Source: an uncultured Rhodopila sp. (GTDB lineage Bacteria > Pseudomonadota > Alphaproteobacteria > Acetobacterales > Acetobacteraceae). Taken from it: a stretch of 64,000 nucleotides of DNA. Positions 37,522-46,043 of this stretch are shown one piece after another. Within the stretch, counting starts at the first letter, position 1; each line of letters opens with the position of its first letter. A program made the translations under genes and the position numbers. Below the pieces are notes generated by a model. It did not search any database and was not told the origin of the DNA. It saw only the letters and a program-made list of their open reading frames with translations. Location of the stretch: NCBI RefSeq assembly GCF_903915725.1, contig NZ_CAIWTY010000037.1, forward strand, positions 1 to 64,000, read 5' to 3'.

Positions 37522-37713
37522 GCAGAGCCGACCAGCGGCGGCCGCCGGCACCGCGATGACGGAAAATGACGTCGGCGTTGCTGCAGACGTCATGGTGGCC
37601 GAAGGGCCACCATCCACGCCTTACCGTGATGACGCGAGCCAAGGCGTGGATGGCGGGCCTGCGCCCGCCATGACGTCCAGCGGCACGTGCCGCGCCGGGC
37701 ATTTGCATGGTAG
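37522..37713. repeat. ~200-bp interspersed repeat, copy A (contains palindromic repeat copy 4)
   Basis: Nearly identical to 56533-56743 by eye, differing by about a dozen substitutions and one 19-base gap. It contains a core palindrome (GGCCGAAGGGCC with CCATCCACGCC, then GGCGTGGATGGCGGGC and GCCCGCCATGAC) plus long unique flanks (CAGCGGCGGCCGCC..., GGCACGTGCCGCGCCGGGCA). It lies in the 455-bp gap between the aminotransferase and DSD1 genes. No transposase and no long open frame common to both copies. Confidence 0.88.
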
Positions 37714-37782
37714 CGGGGCGCAGAGCACGCAGAGGAAGCGTTACCGCGCGGCCCGAAACCCCTGGCGAAGCCAAAAAATCCT

Positions 37783-37822
37783 TCTCTGCGCCCTCTGCGC
37801 CCCGCTCTGCGCACTCTGCGTC
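37783..37822. repeat. TCTGCG tandem words
   Basis: Four TCTGCG words at 37785, 37794, 37806 and 37815 with 9/12/9-base spacing. The reverse word CGCAGAG also occurs at 37513-37527 and around 37720-37735, on either side of repeat copy A. Low-complexity intergenic DNA related in style to the CGCAAAGA words at 33.36 kb. Confidence 0.6.
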
Positions 37823-37905
37823 GAATCGCGGAGGCAAAAGCAAAGAACTGCCCGGCCGAGGCGGCCGCTATCGACAAGCCGCCGCCAAAGCCGCCAGCCG
37901 CCCCC

Positions 37906-39030
37906 TCAATTCAGCCCGCCCCGAGCCGCCACCGGCCACAAGCACTCCACCCGTCCGCCCCGCACCCCGACATACCAGTCGAACTTGTCTACCGTCGGGT
38001 CGCAATGCCCCGGCACCAGCCGCAGCTTCTCGCCCAACCGAGGCGCCACCGTTTCGCGACCGACCGCCAGCTTGCCGTGCTCGTCGGAAGCGCCGACATA
38101 CTGAATATCCGGCCGCTGCCACACCGTCGGCATGCCTGAATCCACCGCCAGCGACTTCAACCCTGCGTCCAGTACGGCCACGCCCGGCTTGCTCGCGCTC
38201 ATCACCGAGGCCAACACGAACAGCGCGTGCCTGAACGTGCTCACGAAACCGCCCGCCTCGTCCAGGTTGCGGGCATAATCGGCGTCCATGAACACGTAGC
38301 TGCCCGCCTGCATCTCATTGTAAACGCCGGACTGCGATTCGATCTCGAACGTGCCGGTCCCGGCGCCGCCGACGATCGGGCATGAAAGCCCCTGCTGGCG
38401 AAGCTGTTCGATCGTCCGGCGAGACGCCTCGACCGCGCCGCCGATCATCGTGCGGCGTTCCTCGGGCGTGCGCTTGTGCTGGGCGCTGCCGTGATACGCC
38501 TGCAAGCCGCCGAAGATCAGGTGCTTCGACCCGGCGATGCGAGTCGCCAGTGCCACCGCCTCCGGACCGGGCTGCACGCCGCAGCGGCCGGCGCCGACAT
38601 CGATCTCCACCAGCACCGTCATGCGGATGCCGGCATCCGCGGCGGCCGCCTCGATCGCGGCGACCTGTTCGGCGGCGTCGGCGCAGACCGCGACCTTGGC
38701 GATGCGGGACAAAGCGCACAGGCGTGCCAGCTTGGCCGCCCCGACGACCTCGTTGCTGACCAGGATGTCGGGGATGCCGCCCCAGGCCAGCACTTCCGCC
38801 TCGGCCACCTTCTGCACGCAGTTGCCGACGGCGCCCCGCGCGATTTGCATGTGCGCGATCACCGGCGATTTGTGGGTCTTCGCGTGCGCCCGCAACTTCA
38901 CGCCGGTGGGTTCCAGCAGCCGGGCCATGGTGTCGAGGTTGAACTCGAACGCGTCGAGGTCGATGACCAGGGCCGGGGTGTCGATCTCGTCCTCACGCAT
39001 GCCGGGGATGGCGGGGGGTGATTGGAGCAT
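37906..39030 (-). CDS. DSD1-family PLP enzyme (D-threonine/3-hydroxyaspartate aldolase-like)
   Basis: 374 residues, alanine-racemase-like TIM barrel. The N-terminal EIDTPALVIDLDAFEFNLDT, the PLP lysine region LRAHAKTHKSP, VEIDVGAGRCGVQPG and the C-terminal metal-binding pair in VPGHCDPTVDKFD (His and Cys) define the D-threonine aldolase/D-serine dehydratase (DSD1) group. Alternatives are beta-hydroxyaspartate aldolase (glycolate/glyoxylate assimilation) or D-serine dehydratase; no bhc neighbours are seen. Divergent from the Fic gene at 39.17 kb. Confidence 0.85.
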   Translation of the reverse strand: MLQSPPAIPGMREDEIDTPALVIDLDAFEFNLDTMARLLEPTGVKLRAHAKTHKSPVIAHMQIARGAVGNCVQKVAEAEVLAWGGIPDILVSNEVVGAAKLARLCALSRIAKVAVCADAAEQVAAIEAAAADAGIRMTVLVEIDVGAGRCGVQPGPEAVALATRIAGSKHLIFGGLQAYHGSAQHKRTPEERRTMIGGAVEASRRTIEQLRQQGLSCPIVGGAGTGTFEIESQSGVYNEMQAGSYVFMDADYARNLDEAGGFVSTFRHALFVLASVMSASKPGVAVLDAGLKSLAVDSGMPTVWQRPDIQYVGASDEHGKLAVGRETVAPRLGEKLRLVPGHCDPTVDKFDWYVGVRGGRVECLWPVAARGGLN

Positions 39031-39117
39031 GGGCGGAGTCCTTCTTCGGGAGTCGCAGTGTTGCCGGTCGGGTGGAAAACGGCAACCGGCGTTAACTGCT
39101 TATTAACGGTTATGCGT

Positions 39118-39159
39118 ATATCCTTTAATACGATCAGCCGCTATTAAAGCATCCTTTAA
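39118..39159 (+). promoter_or_regulatory. Inverted and direct repeats upstream of the second Fic gene (operator candidate)
   Basis: CTTTAATA (39123-39130) and TATTAAAG (39142-39149) form a perfect 8-bp inverted repeat with an 11-base spacer. The word ATCCTTTAA is repeated in direct order at 39119 and 39151. This is a locally AT-rich island, 15-55 bases upstream of the ATG. It fits an autoregulatory operator for the winged-helix part of the Fic protein. Confidence 0.5.
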
Positions 39160-39173
39160 CAAGGCGCCGCCCG

Positions 39174-40349
39174 ATGCCTGCATCCTACCCGACCCGCGTT
39201 GGCCGCTACGAGACCACCTCCGCCGCCGGCGAAAACGTGCGCGCCTACATCCCGCTGCCCCTGCCGCCGAACCCGCCGGTCGATCTGACCGGGCAGCAGG
39301 CCGCGCTGGAGCTGGCCAACCAGACCCTGGGACGCCTCGACGGCATCGCCTCCGTCCTGCCGGATCCGTCCCTGTTCCTCTACATCTATATCCGCAAGGA
39401 GGCCCTGCTGTCCTCGCAAATCGAGGGCACCCAATCCTCGCTGTCCGACCTGCTGCTATTCGAAGCCGAGGAAGCCCCCGGCGTGCCGATAGACGACACC
39501 CGCGAGGTATCGAACTACGTCGCCGCGATGGACCATGGCCTGCGCCGCCTGCGCGAGGATTTTCCGCTGTCCCTCCGGCTGATACGCGAGATCCACGCCA
39601 TCCTGCTGGCAAAGGGCCGCGGCCAGGACAAGGACCCCGGCGAATTCCGCCGCAGCCAGAACTGGATTGGCGGCACCCGCCCGGGCAACGCCCTGTTCGT
39701 GCCGCCGCCGCCGCATGCCGTCATGGCGTGCCTCGGGGAGCTGGAAACCTTCATCCATGCCGGCACGCCGGACCTGCCGCTGCTGGTGAAGGCGGCGCTG
39801 GTGCACGTCCAGTTCGAGACCATCCACCCTTTTCTTGACGGCAACGGACGCCTCGGCCGCCTGCTGATCACCTTCCTGTTCTGCGAGCGCGGCGTTTTGC
39901 GCGAGCCGCTGCTGTATCTCAGCCTGTTCTTCAAGCAGAACAGGACCGCCTACTACGCGCATCTCCAGGCCGTGCGCGAATATGGCGCCTGGGAAGTCTG
40001 GCTCGACTTCTTCCTGCGCGGCGTCACCGAAACCGCGCGGCAAGGCATTCAGACCGCGCAAAGCCTGCTGCGGCTGTTCGGCAACGATCGCGCCCGGGTC
40101 GAGCAACTCGGCCGCCCCGCCGCAACCGCGCTGCGGCTGCACCAGTTCCTCCAGCGCCGGGCCCTGACGACGATTCAGGATGCGTCGCGCCACCTCGGCC
40201 TGTCGCAACCGACGGTCACCAGCGCGCTGGCGCATCTCCAGGCGCTGGGTATCGTCCGGGAGACCACCGGGCGGCAGCGGGGCAGGGTGTTCGTCTACGG
40301 CGCGTTCCTGGACTTGTTGAGCGAAGGCACCGATCCGCTGCCGCGCTGA
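39174..40349 (+). CDS. Fic family protein with C-terminal winged helix
   Basis: 391 residues: an N-terminal Fic_N region with the inhibitory motif SSQIEGTQSSL (about 80-90), a Fic core with HPFLDGNGRLGRLL (about 219-232), and a C-terminal winged helix-turn-helix (about 320-385; TTIQDASRHLGLSQPTVTSA). This domain order is typical of chromosomal Fic proteins predicted to AMPylate a target and to bind their own promoter. The ATG follows an AT-rich inverted repeat. It is not closely similar to the Fic at 19.9 kb, which lacks the C-terminal wHTH. Confidence 0.92.
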   Translation: MPASYPTRVGRYETTSAAGENVRAYIPLPLPPNPPVDLTGQQAALELANQTLGRLDGIASVLPDPSLFLYIYIRKEALLSSQIEGTQSSLSDLLLFEAEEAPGVPIDDTREVSNYVAAMDHGLRRLREDFPLSLRLIREIHAILLAKGRGQDKDPGEFRRSQNWIGGTRPGNALFVPPPPHAVMACLGELETFIHAGTPDLPLLVKAALVHVQFETIHPFLDGNGRLGRLLITFLFCERGVLREPLLYLSLFFKQNRTAYYAHLQAVREYGAWEVWLDFFLRGVTETARQGIQTAQSLLRLFGNDRARVEQLGRPAATALRLHQFLQRRALTTIQDASRHLGLSQPTVTSALAHLQALGIVRETTGRQRGRVFVYGAFLDLLSEGTDPLPR

Positions 40350-40415
40350 CGGGCCAGTTTGCGTGCCGCGCGACCCGGGCTACGCTGACCCCGCCAATAA
40401 CGGGGAAACCAGGCC

Positions 40416-41357
40416 ATGTGGGAACCGAATCAGCGCTATCCGGATGCGTTCATCCAGGTGCTCGACTCCGGTTTCACCACGCTGCGCCTGCCGGCCGCTT
40501 CGGTGGAACGCCTGGCGACGGGTTGCCGCTGGTCCGAGGGGCCGGTGTATTTCGGCGACGGCCGCTATCTGCTCTGGAGCGACATACCCAACGACCGCAT
40601 CCTGAAATGGGAGGAGGAAACCGGCGCCGTCAGCGTGTTCCGCAAAACCTCCTGGAACGCCAACGGCAACACCCGTGACCGCCAGGGGCGCCTGGTCACC
40701 TGCGAGCACCGCGGCCGCCGCGTCACCCGGACGGAATACGACGGCACTATCACCGTGCTGATCGACAGCCACCAGGGCCGGAGGCTGAACTCACCCAACG
40801 ACGTCGTGGTGAAATCGGACGGCTCGATCTGGTTCACCGACCCGCTGTTCGGCATCAGCGGCTACTACGAAGGCGAGAAGGCGGAATCCGAACTGCCCGC
40901 CGCGGTCTGGCGCATCGACGGCCAGACCGGCGAAGCCGCGATCATGGCGGATGATATCGAAGGCCCGAACGGACTGGCGTTTTCGCCGGACGAATCGATC
41001 CTCTATGTCGTCGCCTCGCGCGCCTCCCCCAACCGGCTGATCCGCGCCTTTGACGTGGCCGACGGCGGCCGCAAGCTGACCGGCAACCGGGTGTTCATCG
41101 ACGCGGGACCAGGGACGCCGGACGGTTTCCGCGTCGACATCGAGGGCAACCTGTGGTGCGGCTGGGGCATGGGCAACGAGGAACTCGACGGCGTGCGGGT
41201 GTTCGACAAGAGCGGCTCGCCCATCGGCCACATCGCGCTGCCGGAGCGCTGCGCCAACCTATGTTTCGGAGGCCGCTTCCGCAACCGCCTGTTCATGGCA
41301 GCCAGCCACGGCCTGTATGCGCTCTACGTCAACACGCAGGGAGTCGCCGGCGGGTGA
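40416..41357 (+). CDS. SMP-30/gluconolactonase family hydrolase
   Basis: 313 residues of the six-bladed beta-propeller SMP-30/LRE family. Metal ligands are Glu in RWSEGPVYF, Asn in LNSPNDVVV, Asn/Asp in GPNGLAFSPDE and Asp in GTPDGFRVDIEGNLW. It hydrolyses a sugar lactone or related ester; the substrate is unknown. It starts at ATG 40416, 66 bases after the Fic gene. Its last 99 bases are also read on the other strand by the DedA gene. Confidence 0.88.
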   Translation: MWEPNQRYPDAFIQVLDSGFTTLRLPAASVERLATGCRWSEGPVYFGDGRYLLWSDIPNDRILKWEEETGAVSVFRKTSWNANGNTRDRQGRLVTCEHRGRRVTRTEYDGTITVLIDSHQGRRLNSPNDVVVKSDGSIWFTDPLFGISGYYEGEKAESELPAAVWRIDGQTGEAAIMADDIEGPNGLAFSPDESILYVVASRASPNRLIRAFDVADGGRKLTGNRVFIDAGPGTPDGFRVDIEGNLWCGWGMGNEELDGVRVFDKSGSPIGHIALPERCANLCFGGRFRNRLFMAASHGLYALYVNTQGVAGG

Positions 41358-41978
41358 CGGATGCATCCGCGTCATGATGACGCGGTGAATGCCCCAGCCG
41401 ATGGCGCAGCAGACCAGCAGGATAACACCCCATACGGCCGCTGCTTGCCACTGCCCGTCCGCCAACCGGCTGAGCGACATCCCGGCCATCTTTGCCGGAT
41501 AAATGTGCAGCGGCGCCCAGACGAAGGCGGAGGCGACATTCGCCATCACGAAGCGCCGCCGGCACATCCCCGCCATGCCGGCGACCAGCGGAACGGTGGA
41601 GCGCAGTATCGGCACGAACCGGCACAGCGCCACGCTGTACGTGCCGTAGCGCTCGAAAAAATGCGCCGCATTCGCCATCAGCGCCGGGCGGCGAGAGAAC
41701 GGCCATACGCCGCAGAGCCGCTCGCTGAACCGCCCGCCGAACCAGAACGACACGAAATCGCCGATAACCGCGCCGATGATGGACAGCACGAGCAACGGCA
41801 CCATCGGCTGACCCGCCATCGCCGCGGCCCCGGCCACGGCCATCAATATCGGTGTTCCGGGTATCAGAATGCCCAGCACCGCCACCGCCTCGATGATTGC
41901 GGCGAGGAACACCGCGGCCATGGCGCCGGCGGGATACAGAGCAACCAGGTCAACGGCGGCATTGATCCAGGACCACAT
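41259..41978 (-). CDS. DedA family inner-membrane protein
   Basis: 239 residues, SNARE-associated/VTT domain: AAIIEAVAVLGILIPGTPIL, GAVIGDFVSFWFGGRF, then FFERYGTYSVALCRFVPILRSTVPLVAGMAGM with the conserved Arg/Pro pair. DedA proteins are implicated in lipid flipping and membrane homeostasis. The start at 41978 (MWSWINAAVDL) is preferred over a GTG 31 codons upstream. The last ~33 residues (after VIMTRMHP) lie antisense to the SMP-30 gene and are not typical of the family. Confidence 0.83.
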   Translation of the reverse strand: MWSWINAAVDLVALYPAGAMAAVFLAAIIEAVAVLGILIPGTPILMAVAGAAAMAGQPMVPLLVLSIIGAVIGDFVSFWFGGRFSERLCGVWPFSRRPALMANAAHFFERYGTYSVALCRFVPILRSTVPLVAGMAGMCRRRFVMANVASAFVWAPLHIYPAKMAGMSLSRLADGQWQAAAVWGVILLVCCAIGWGIHRVIMTRMHPSPAGDSLRVDVERIQAVAGCHEQAVAEAASET

Positions 41979-42449
41979 GAGGCTGATACGTCTCTCCCGT
42001 GACAAAAGGTAACTCTCAGTATGGCTGGTCCGGTCGCAAAAAGGAAGCAACAACACCGGGCGATATGACACGGTGACGGAGCGATCCGGCGGTCCGGCCA
42101 GCCGAAAAATCCAGCAATCTGAACGATTTGGCCGCCGATCCGGCGCCCGGGTGGTAACGCGGCATTAAAAAACGTTCGGAATTGAGCCATCGCTTCAGAG
42201 CACATTTTAAGATTATTTGCTGACGAAGCCGCGCGGTGGACAGAAAATCTCTGCCGAACCTTTCGGTAGGATGACGGGACGGACATGGTATTCCGAGTTT
42301 TGCCGCCCGCTTCAAGTCGTGGTGACTTGCCGCCCGGGTCCACGGGCCGAATATGCCGCCTCGGCCGGCGGGGACCGATTGACAGCAATCGGTGCAGTGC
42401 GGTTGATCCGGGTCCGAACGATCGCGACCATAACCAGGAGTGACGACGC
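41979..42449. other. 470-bp divergent intergenic region (dedA / ompA-like)
   Basis: Less GC-rich than its surroundings around 42180-42290 (TTAAAAAACG, TTTTAAGATTATTTG on one strand). It probably holds the promoters of the OmpA-like gene and dedA. I see no repeat-family element and no credible coding region here. Confidence 0.4.
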
Positions 42450-43532
42450 ATGCGCTATCGCAATGCGGTTATAGCTACAGCTTTCCTCGCGACCCCGGTC
42501 GCGGCGATGGCGCAGCCGATAAGCGGCCTCTATGTCGGTGCCGGCGCCGGACTGCATGCCCCGATCAATCCGAACATCACGCCATATGGACGTGGCTACG
42601 GCACCGGCCGGCTGGAACTGAACGAGGACTACGGCTTCAACTCCAACCTCGCCGTCGGTTACGGCATCGGCAACGGGTTCCGCTTCGAAATCGAAGGCGA
42701 CTTCGCGCGCAGCGGCGTGAACCAGTTGCGCGGGCCGTTCCCGACCGCCAGCAGCGGAACCGTGCGCACCTGGGGCGTGATGGCGAACGCGGTGTTTGAC
42801 CTCGATGTCGGTTCCCCTTGGGTCTATCCATACCTCGGCATTGGCGCCGGTTATCAATGGACGCGGCTGAACCCGCTGACCTCGGTGGCAAACGGCGGAG
42901 GGTTCGCCTCCGCCACCAGCGCCCAGAACGGCGCGCCGGCCGGCCAGGCGATCATCGGCGCGTCCTTCCCGATCCCGAACATGCCGGGCCTGTCGGTGAC
43001 GGCGGATTACCGCTTCATGGATATCCTGGGCGGCGCGAAATACGACGGCGTGGTGGTGAACGATGGCGCCGCCTCGTCCTCGGTGCTGAAGATGCACAAC
43101 CAGTTCAACAACGATGTCGTTGTCGGCATCCGCTACGCCTTCAACACGCCGGCCCCGCCGTCCGCCGCGCCCGTGCCCGTGGCAGCTCCCGCTCCGGCGC
43201 CGGCGCGCTCGTATTTGGTGTTCTTCGATTGGGACAAGGCCGCTTTGACGGACCGGGCGAAGGCGATCGTGAAGGAGGCAGCGGATAATTCGACGCGGGT
43301 GCAGGTCACGCGGATCGAGGTCAACGGCTACACGGATACCTCCGGCAAGCCGCAATACAACCAGGGCCTGTCGGTTCGCCGCGCCAAGGCGGTGGCGGGC
43401 GAACTGGTGAAAGACGGCGTGCCGCAGAACGTCATCGACATCCAGGGCTTCGGCGAGACGCATCTGTTGGTCGCGACCGGTCCCGGCGTGCGGGAGCCGC
43501 AGAACCGGCGGGTGGAGATCATCATCCGGTAG
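42450..43532 (+). CDS. OmpA family outer-membrane protein
   Basis: 360 residues: signal peptide ending AAMAQP, an eight-strand-type beta-barrel (about 22-225; GLYVGAGAGLHAP, LNEDYGFNSNLAVGYGIGNG, NDVVVGIRYAFNTP), a Pro/Ala hinge, and an OmpA C-terminal peptidoglycan-binding domain (YLVFFDWDKAALTDRA, VNGYTDTSGKPQYNQGLSVRRAKAV). It tethers the outer membrane to the cell wall. Single gene; repeat copy 5 follows. Confidence 0.93.
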   Translation: MRYRNAVIATAFLATPVAAMAQPISGLYVGAGAGLHAPINPNITPYGRGYGTGRLELNEDYGFNSNLAVGYGIGNGFRFEIEGDFARSGVNQLRGPFPTASSGTVRTWGVMANAVFDLDVGSPWVYPYLGIGAGYQWTRLNPLTSVANGGGFASATSAQNGAPAGQAIIGASFPIPNMPGLSVTADYRFMDILGGAKYDGVVVNDGAASSSVLKMHNQFNNDVVVGIRYAFNTPAPPSAAPVPVAAPAPAPARSYLVFFDWDKAALTDRAKAIVKEAADNSTRVQVTRIEVNGYTDTSGKPQYNQGLSVRRAKAVAGELVKDGVPQNVIDIQGFGETHLLVATGPGVREPQNRRVEIIIR

Positions 43533-43576
43533 TACCAACCGGCATTCACTTTGACCGATTGGCGGGTCGCCACTAT

Positions 43577-43659
43577 CGTCATGGCGGGCAGAGGCTCGCC
43601 ATCCACGCCTTTGTTTACACAGAGAAAAGGCGTGGATGCCGACCTCCGTCGGCATGGCG
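43577..43659. repeat. Intergenic palindromic repeat, copy 5
   Basis: In the 316-bp gap after the OmpA gene. GTCATGGCGGG, CGCCATCCACGCC, spacer, GGCGTGGATGCCGACC, GTCGGCATGGCG. Same words as copies 1-4. The rest of this gap (to 43848) shows no recognisable element. Confidence 0.65.
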
Positions 43660-43848
43660 TGGCGGCTGCGCCAGAGAGTCAACGCCATCGCCGGTCGTTA
43701 GAAGACAGCCGCATGACGATCGAGGCCCGGGGACGCGAGTTCCCGGCCTCCCCTGTCACATGCATGCGAAACGTATCACGCAGGAACGATTTGCCTTCGG
43801 CCGGCGGAGCAGGGCAAGTCGCGGCTCGGTTGGCCCGGGAGAGTCGGT

Positions 43849-44247
43849 ATGAAGGCTTTGATTGTGATCACCGCGGTGCTTGCGACGGTCGCCGCCGCAC
43901 CGGCCTTTGCGCAGACCGAAACCTACGAAACTCCGACCTATACGCCCCAGCAACCGACTGCCCTGGATCCGAATTTCGGCCTCCCGTCGTTCGGGATGCC
44001 GGGCTCCGAACTGCCGCAGCAGAGAACCCAGGCGCCCGAGCCCGTCGCGCCGGACAAGCCGGAGATCTTCCAGACCGTCCCGCCGGATTTCTCGTCGCAG
44101 ACAAAACGCCTTTTGAAGCCGGGTTTCACGACCGGCTACGCGACCATGGATACAACCCCGCCGACGACCTCGGAAACGCCGCTGTTCACCACCAATGAGA
44201 CCGGGACGACCGGCGGCGATTCGACAACCGGCGACGACGGAAATTAG
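43849..44247 (+). CDS. Secreted Pro/Thr-rich small protein of unknown function
   Basis: 132 residues with a clear signal peptide (MKALIVITAVLATVAAAPAFAQ). The mature part is low in hydrophobic residues and rich in Pro, Thr and Gln, with a central DPNFGLPSFGMPGSELPQQR and a Thr/Gly/Asp tail. A GAGAG ribosome site precedes the ATG. No family recognised; probably an unstructured periplasmic or surface protein. Convergent with the YdjM-like gene, ending 2 bases before its stop codon. Confidence 0.65.
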   Translation: MKALIVITAVLATVAAAPAFAQTETYETPTYTPQQPTALDPNFGLPSFGMPGSELPQQRTQAPEPVAPDKPEIFQTVPPDFSSQTKRLLKPGFTTGYATMDTTPPTTSETPLFTTNETGTTGGDSTTGDDGN

Positions 44248-44248
44248 T

Positions 44249-44764
44249 TCAGCCGGAAACGTGCAGACTCTTGAACGGGTGCGCCGGCACCCGGCCGGCC
44301 GCGTGCAAAAGCGACCAGGCCATCCCGCACACCAATAGGATCACGATAATCGGTTCGCCGGGCGAGCCGGTGCGGCATACCGGCAGTCCCCAGGTCCGGC
44401 GCAGCGGCCAGGCCAACCGCAACCCCCTCGGGGTGAGCATGTCCGCGACAAGATGCGACAGATAGCCGATGGCCAGCGCGGACACACCGCCGCGCCGGTT
44501 GCCCGCATGCGCCAGCACTGCGATCAGGATGACCACCGCCACCGCCGAATGCGTGATCCCGCGGTGGCCGAGAACCGCCGCAATCACGTTCGAGATCGGC
44601 TTTGACCGCCGGCCGACCCAGGACTGCGGATGGTCGATGTCCGGCAGCAGGGAGCCGGCAACGGCGAGACCGAGGTAGACCGGATCGACGGGCGAGAGGT
44701 GCAACACGGGCGCCGCAGCAATCCATGCCGCCAGGCCGACGACCACATGGGACCTTGCCATCAT
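44249..44764 (-). CDS. YdjM/DUF457-type membrane metal-dependent hydrolase
   Basis: 171 residues, four or five membrane helices and the family's metal-site pattern: RSHVVVGL at the N-terminus, AGSLLPDIDHPQS, LGHRGITHSAVAV, GYLSHLVADMLTPRGLRLAW. These are the conserved His/Asp residues of the YdjM (LexA-regulated in E. coli) family of predicted membrane hydrolases; the substrate is unknown. Start codon uncertain between two adjacent ATGs. Confidence 0.82.
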   Translation of the reverse strand: MMARSHVVVGLAAWIAAAPVLHLSPVDPVYLGLAVAGSLLPDIDHPQSWVGRRSKPISNVIAAVLGHRGITHSAVAVVILIAVLAHAGNRRGGVSALAIGYLSHLVADMLTPRGLRLAWPLRRTWGLPVCRTGSPGEPIIVILLVCGMAWSLLHAAGRVPAHPFKSLHVSG

Positions 44765-44913
44765 CCCGCGCTGCTACACGTCGCGCTTCGGTAAGGCAAC
44801 GCTCCGGCAAGCTGTGCCCGTCCGGTCTGCAACCGAACGGAGGTTGCGGAGTTAGAGTTGCAGAACGGCTCTTGCCTGAGCCGGCAGTCTGCACACCCAG
44901 GGAGTATGACGTC

Positions 44914-45498
44914 GTGGATGGAATGATCGAATCCGCCTCGCTGCCCGGTCACCCTTATGAGGACGAGCGCGTCGAACCCGTTGTCGAGCCGCGGACCAGG
45001 GCGGGCGCCGGTGGCTTCCTGCTACGCGAGTCGCCGCACATCGCGATGCTCGTTCTCGCCTTGGTCGGCATCAGCTTTCGTGTCCCGGTCACATACTGGC
45101 TGTTCATGACTCCGGCGTTCGGGATTATCAGCATCCTGTCGGGCTGGCCGCATTTCAGCACCGCCGAGGCGAGGCTGCGCATGGTCTGCCTGCAAGTGCT
45201 CAGTTGGGGCGCACTGTTCCTCGCGATCTATGCCCTGTATGCGAACGGGACGCAGACGCTTGATTCCAACGCCATTTCGATATCGATGATTACCTTGCTG
45301 GCGTTGGGCACCTTTCTTGCCGGCATGCACGCCCATGCCTGGCGCACCTGCGTCGTCGGCGGCATCTTGTTCGCTATCGTTCCGGTATTGGGCTGGGTCG
45401 ACAAGTCGTCGATCAATCTGATCATCGGTGCCGTTGCGATCCTGGCGGTCGCGGCTGGGACCTGGTACGTCGTGTCCAGGGCAACACCGGAAGCCTGA
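44914..45498 (+). CDS. Small integral membrane protein of unknown function
   Basis: About 194 residues. A charged N-terminal 40 residues is followed by five or six hydrophobic helices (SPHIAMLVLALVGISF; TYWLFMTPAFGIISIL; VLSWGALFLAIYALY; ISMITLLALGTFLAGM; TCVVGGILFAIVPVLGW; LIIGAVAILAVAAGTWY). No motif identifies a function. A GTG at 44914 has a good AGGGAG site; the ATG three codons later is an alternative. Divergent from the YdjM-like gene. Confidence 0.65.
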   Translation: MDGMIESASLPGHPYEDERVEPVVEPRTRAGAGGFLLRESPHIAMLVLALVGISFRVPVTYWLFMTPAFGIISILSGWPHFSTAEARLRMVCLQVLSWGALFLAIYALYANGTQTLDSNAISISMITLLALGTFLAGMHAHAWRTCVVGGILFAIVPVLGWVDKSSINLIIGAVAILAVAAGTWYVVSRATPEA

Positions 45499-45503
45499 CC
45501 CGG

Positions 45504-46043
45504 TCACATCGGCCGGCAGTCGACGTGATTGATCCGGCCGAACGGTGGCGTGGACGCCAGCAGATCGACAGCCCGCTCGTTGAGCAGAGCGTTCAGAAGC
45601 TTGAGCGGGCCGCCATGCGACACAACGACGCAATCCTGCCGGTCGCGGCGGAGGACAGTCTCGAAGTCGCGAACACGGGCCAGAAGCGCCGCTCCGGATT
45701 CACCCCGGGGCGGCGTGAAAGTCAGCGGTGAGGCGGCCCAGCGATCGAGCTCCGCCCGCGGTACCGCCTCCCACGAAAGCCCTTCCCAGTCGCCGAAGTC
45801 CAGCTCCTGCAGCCGGGCATCGATCGACAGCGGCGCGTCGAGCGCCATGGCAATCGCATCGGCAAGCTGCCGGCACCGACGGGCAGGGCTGGTCCAAACC
45901 TTTTCTGCGCCGCGAAGTCCCGAATCTGTCGCGATCGCATCAATATCGCCCGCTGCCGCCGGATCGACCGGGATGTCGAGGCGTCCGTAACAGATCCCCG
46001 GCGCGATCAACGGTTTCGGATGCCGGATCAGGGCGACCTTCAT
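45504..46043 (-). CDS. cobC: Histidine phosphatase, probable alpha-ribazole phosphatase CobC
   Basis: 179 residues of the histidine phosphatase superfamily. The catalytic His is in LIRHPKP (an RHP variant of the usual RHG), with LQELDFGDWEGLSWE and VVSHGGPLKLL (second His). It is the likely alpha-ribazole-5'-phosphate phosphatase of nucleotide-loop assembly, because its start overlaps the stop of cobP by 4 bases and cobT/cobS are just across the divergent region. A generic phosphatase role is possible. Confidence 0.82.
   Translation of the reverse strand: MKVALIRHPKPLIAPGICYGRLDIPVDPAAAGDIDAIATDSGLRGAEKVWTSPARRCRQLADAIAMALDAPLSIDARLQELDFGDWEGLSWEAVPRAELDRWAASPLTFTPPRGESGAALLARVRDFETVLRRDRQDCVVVSHGGPLKLLNALLNERAVDLLASTPPFGRINHVDCRPM

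Noticed and set aside
37505-37822. CRISPR-like array
   Set aside because: CGCAGAG/TCTGCG words are only 6-7 bases, irregularly spaced and without spacer-sized units; no cas genes nearby.
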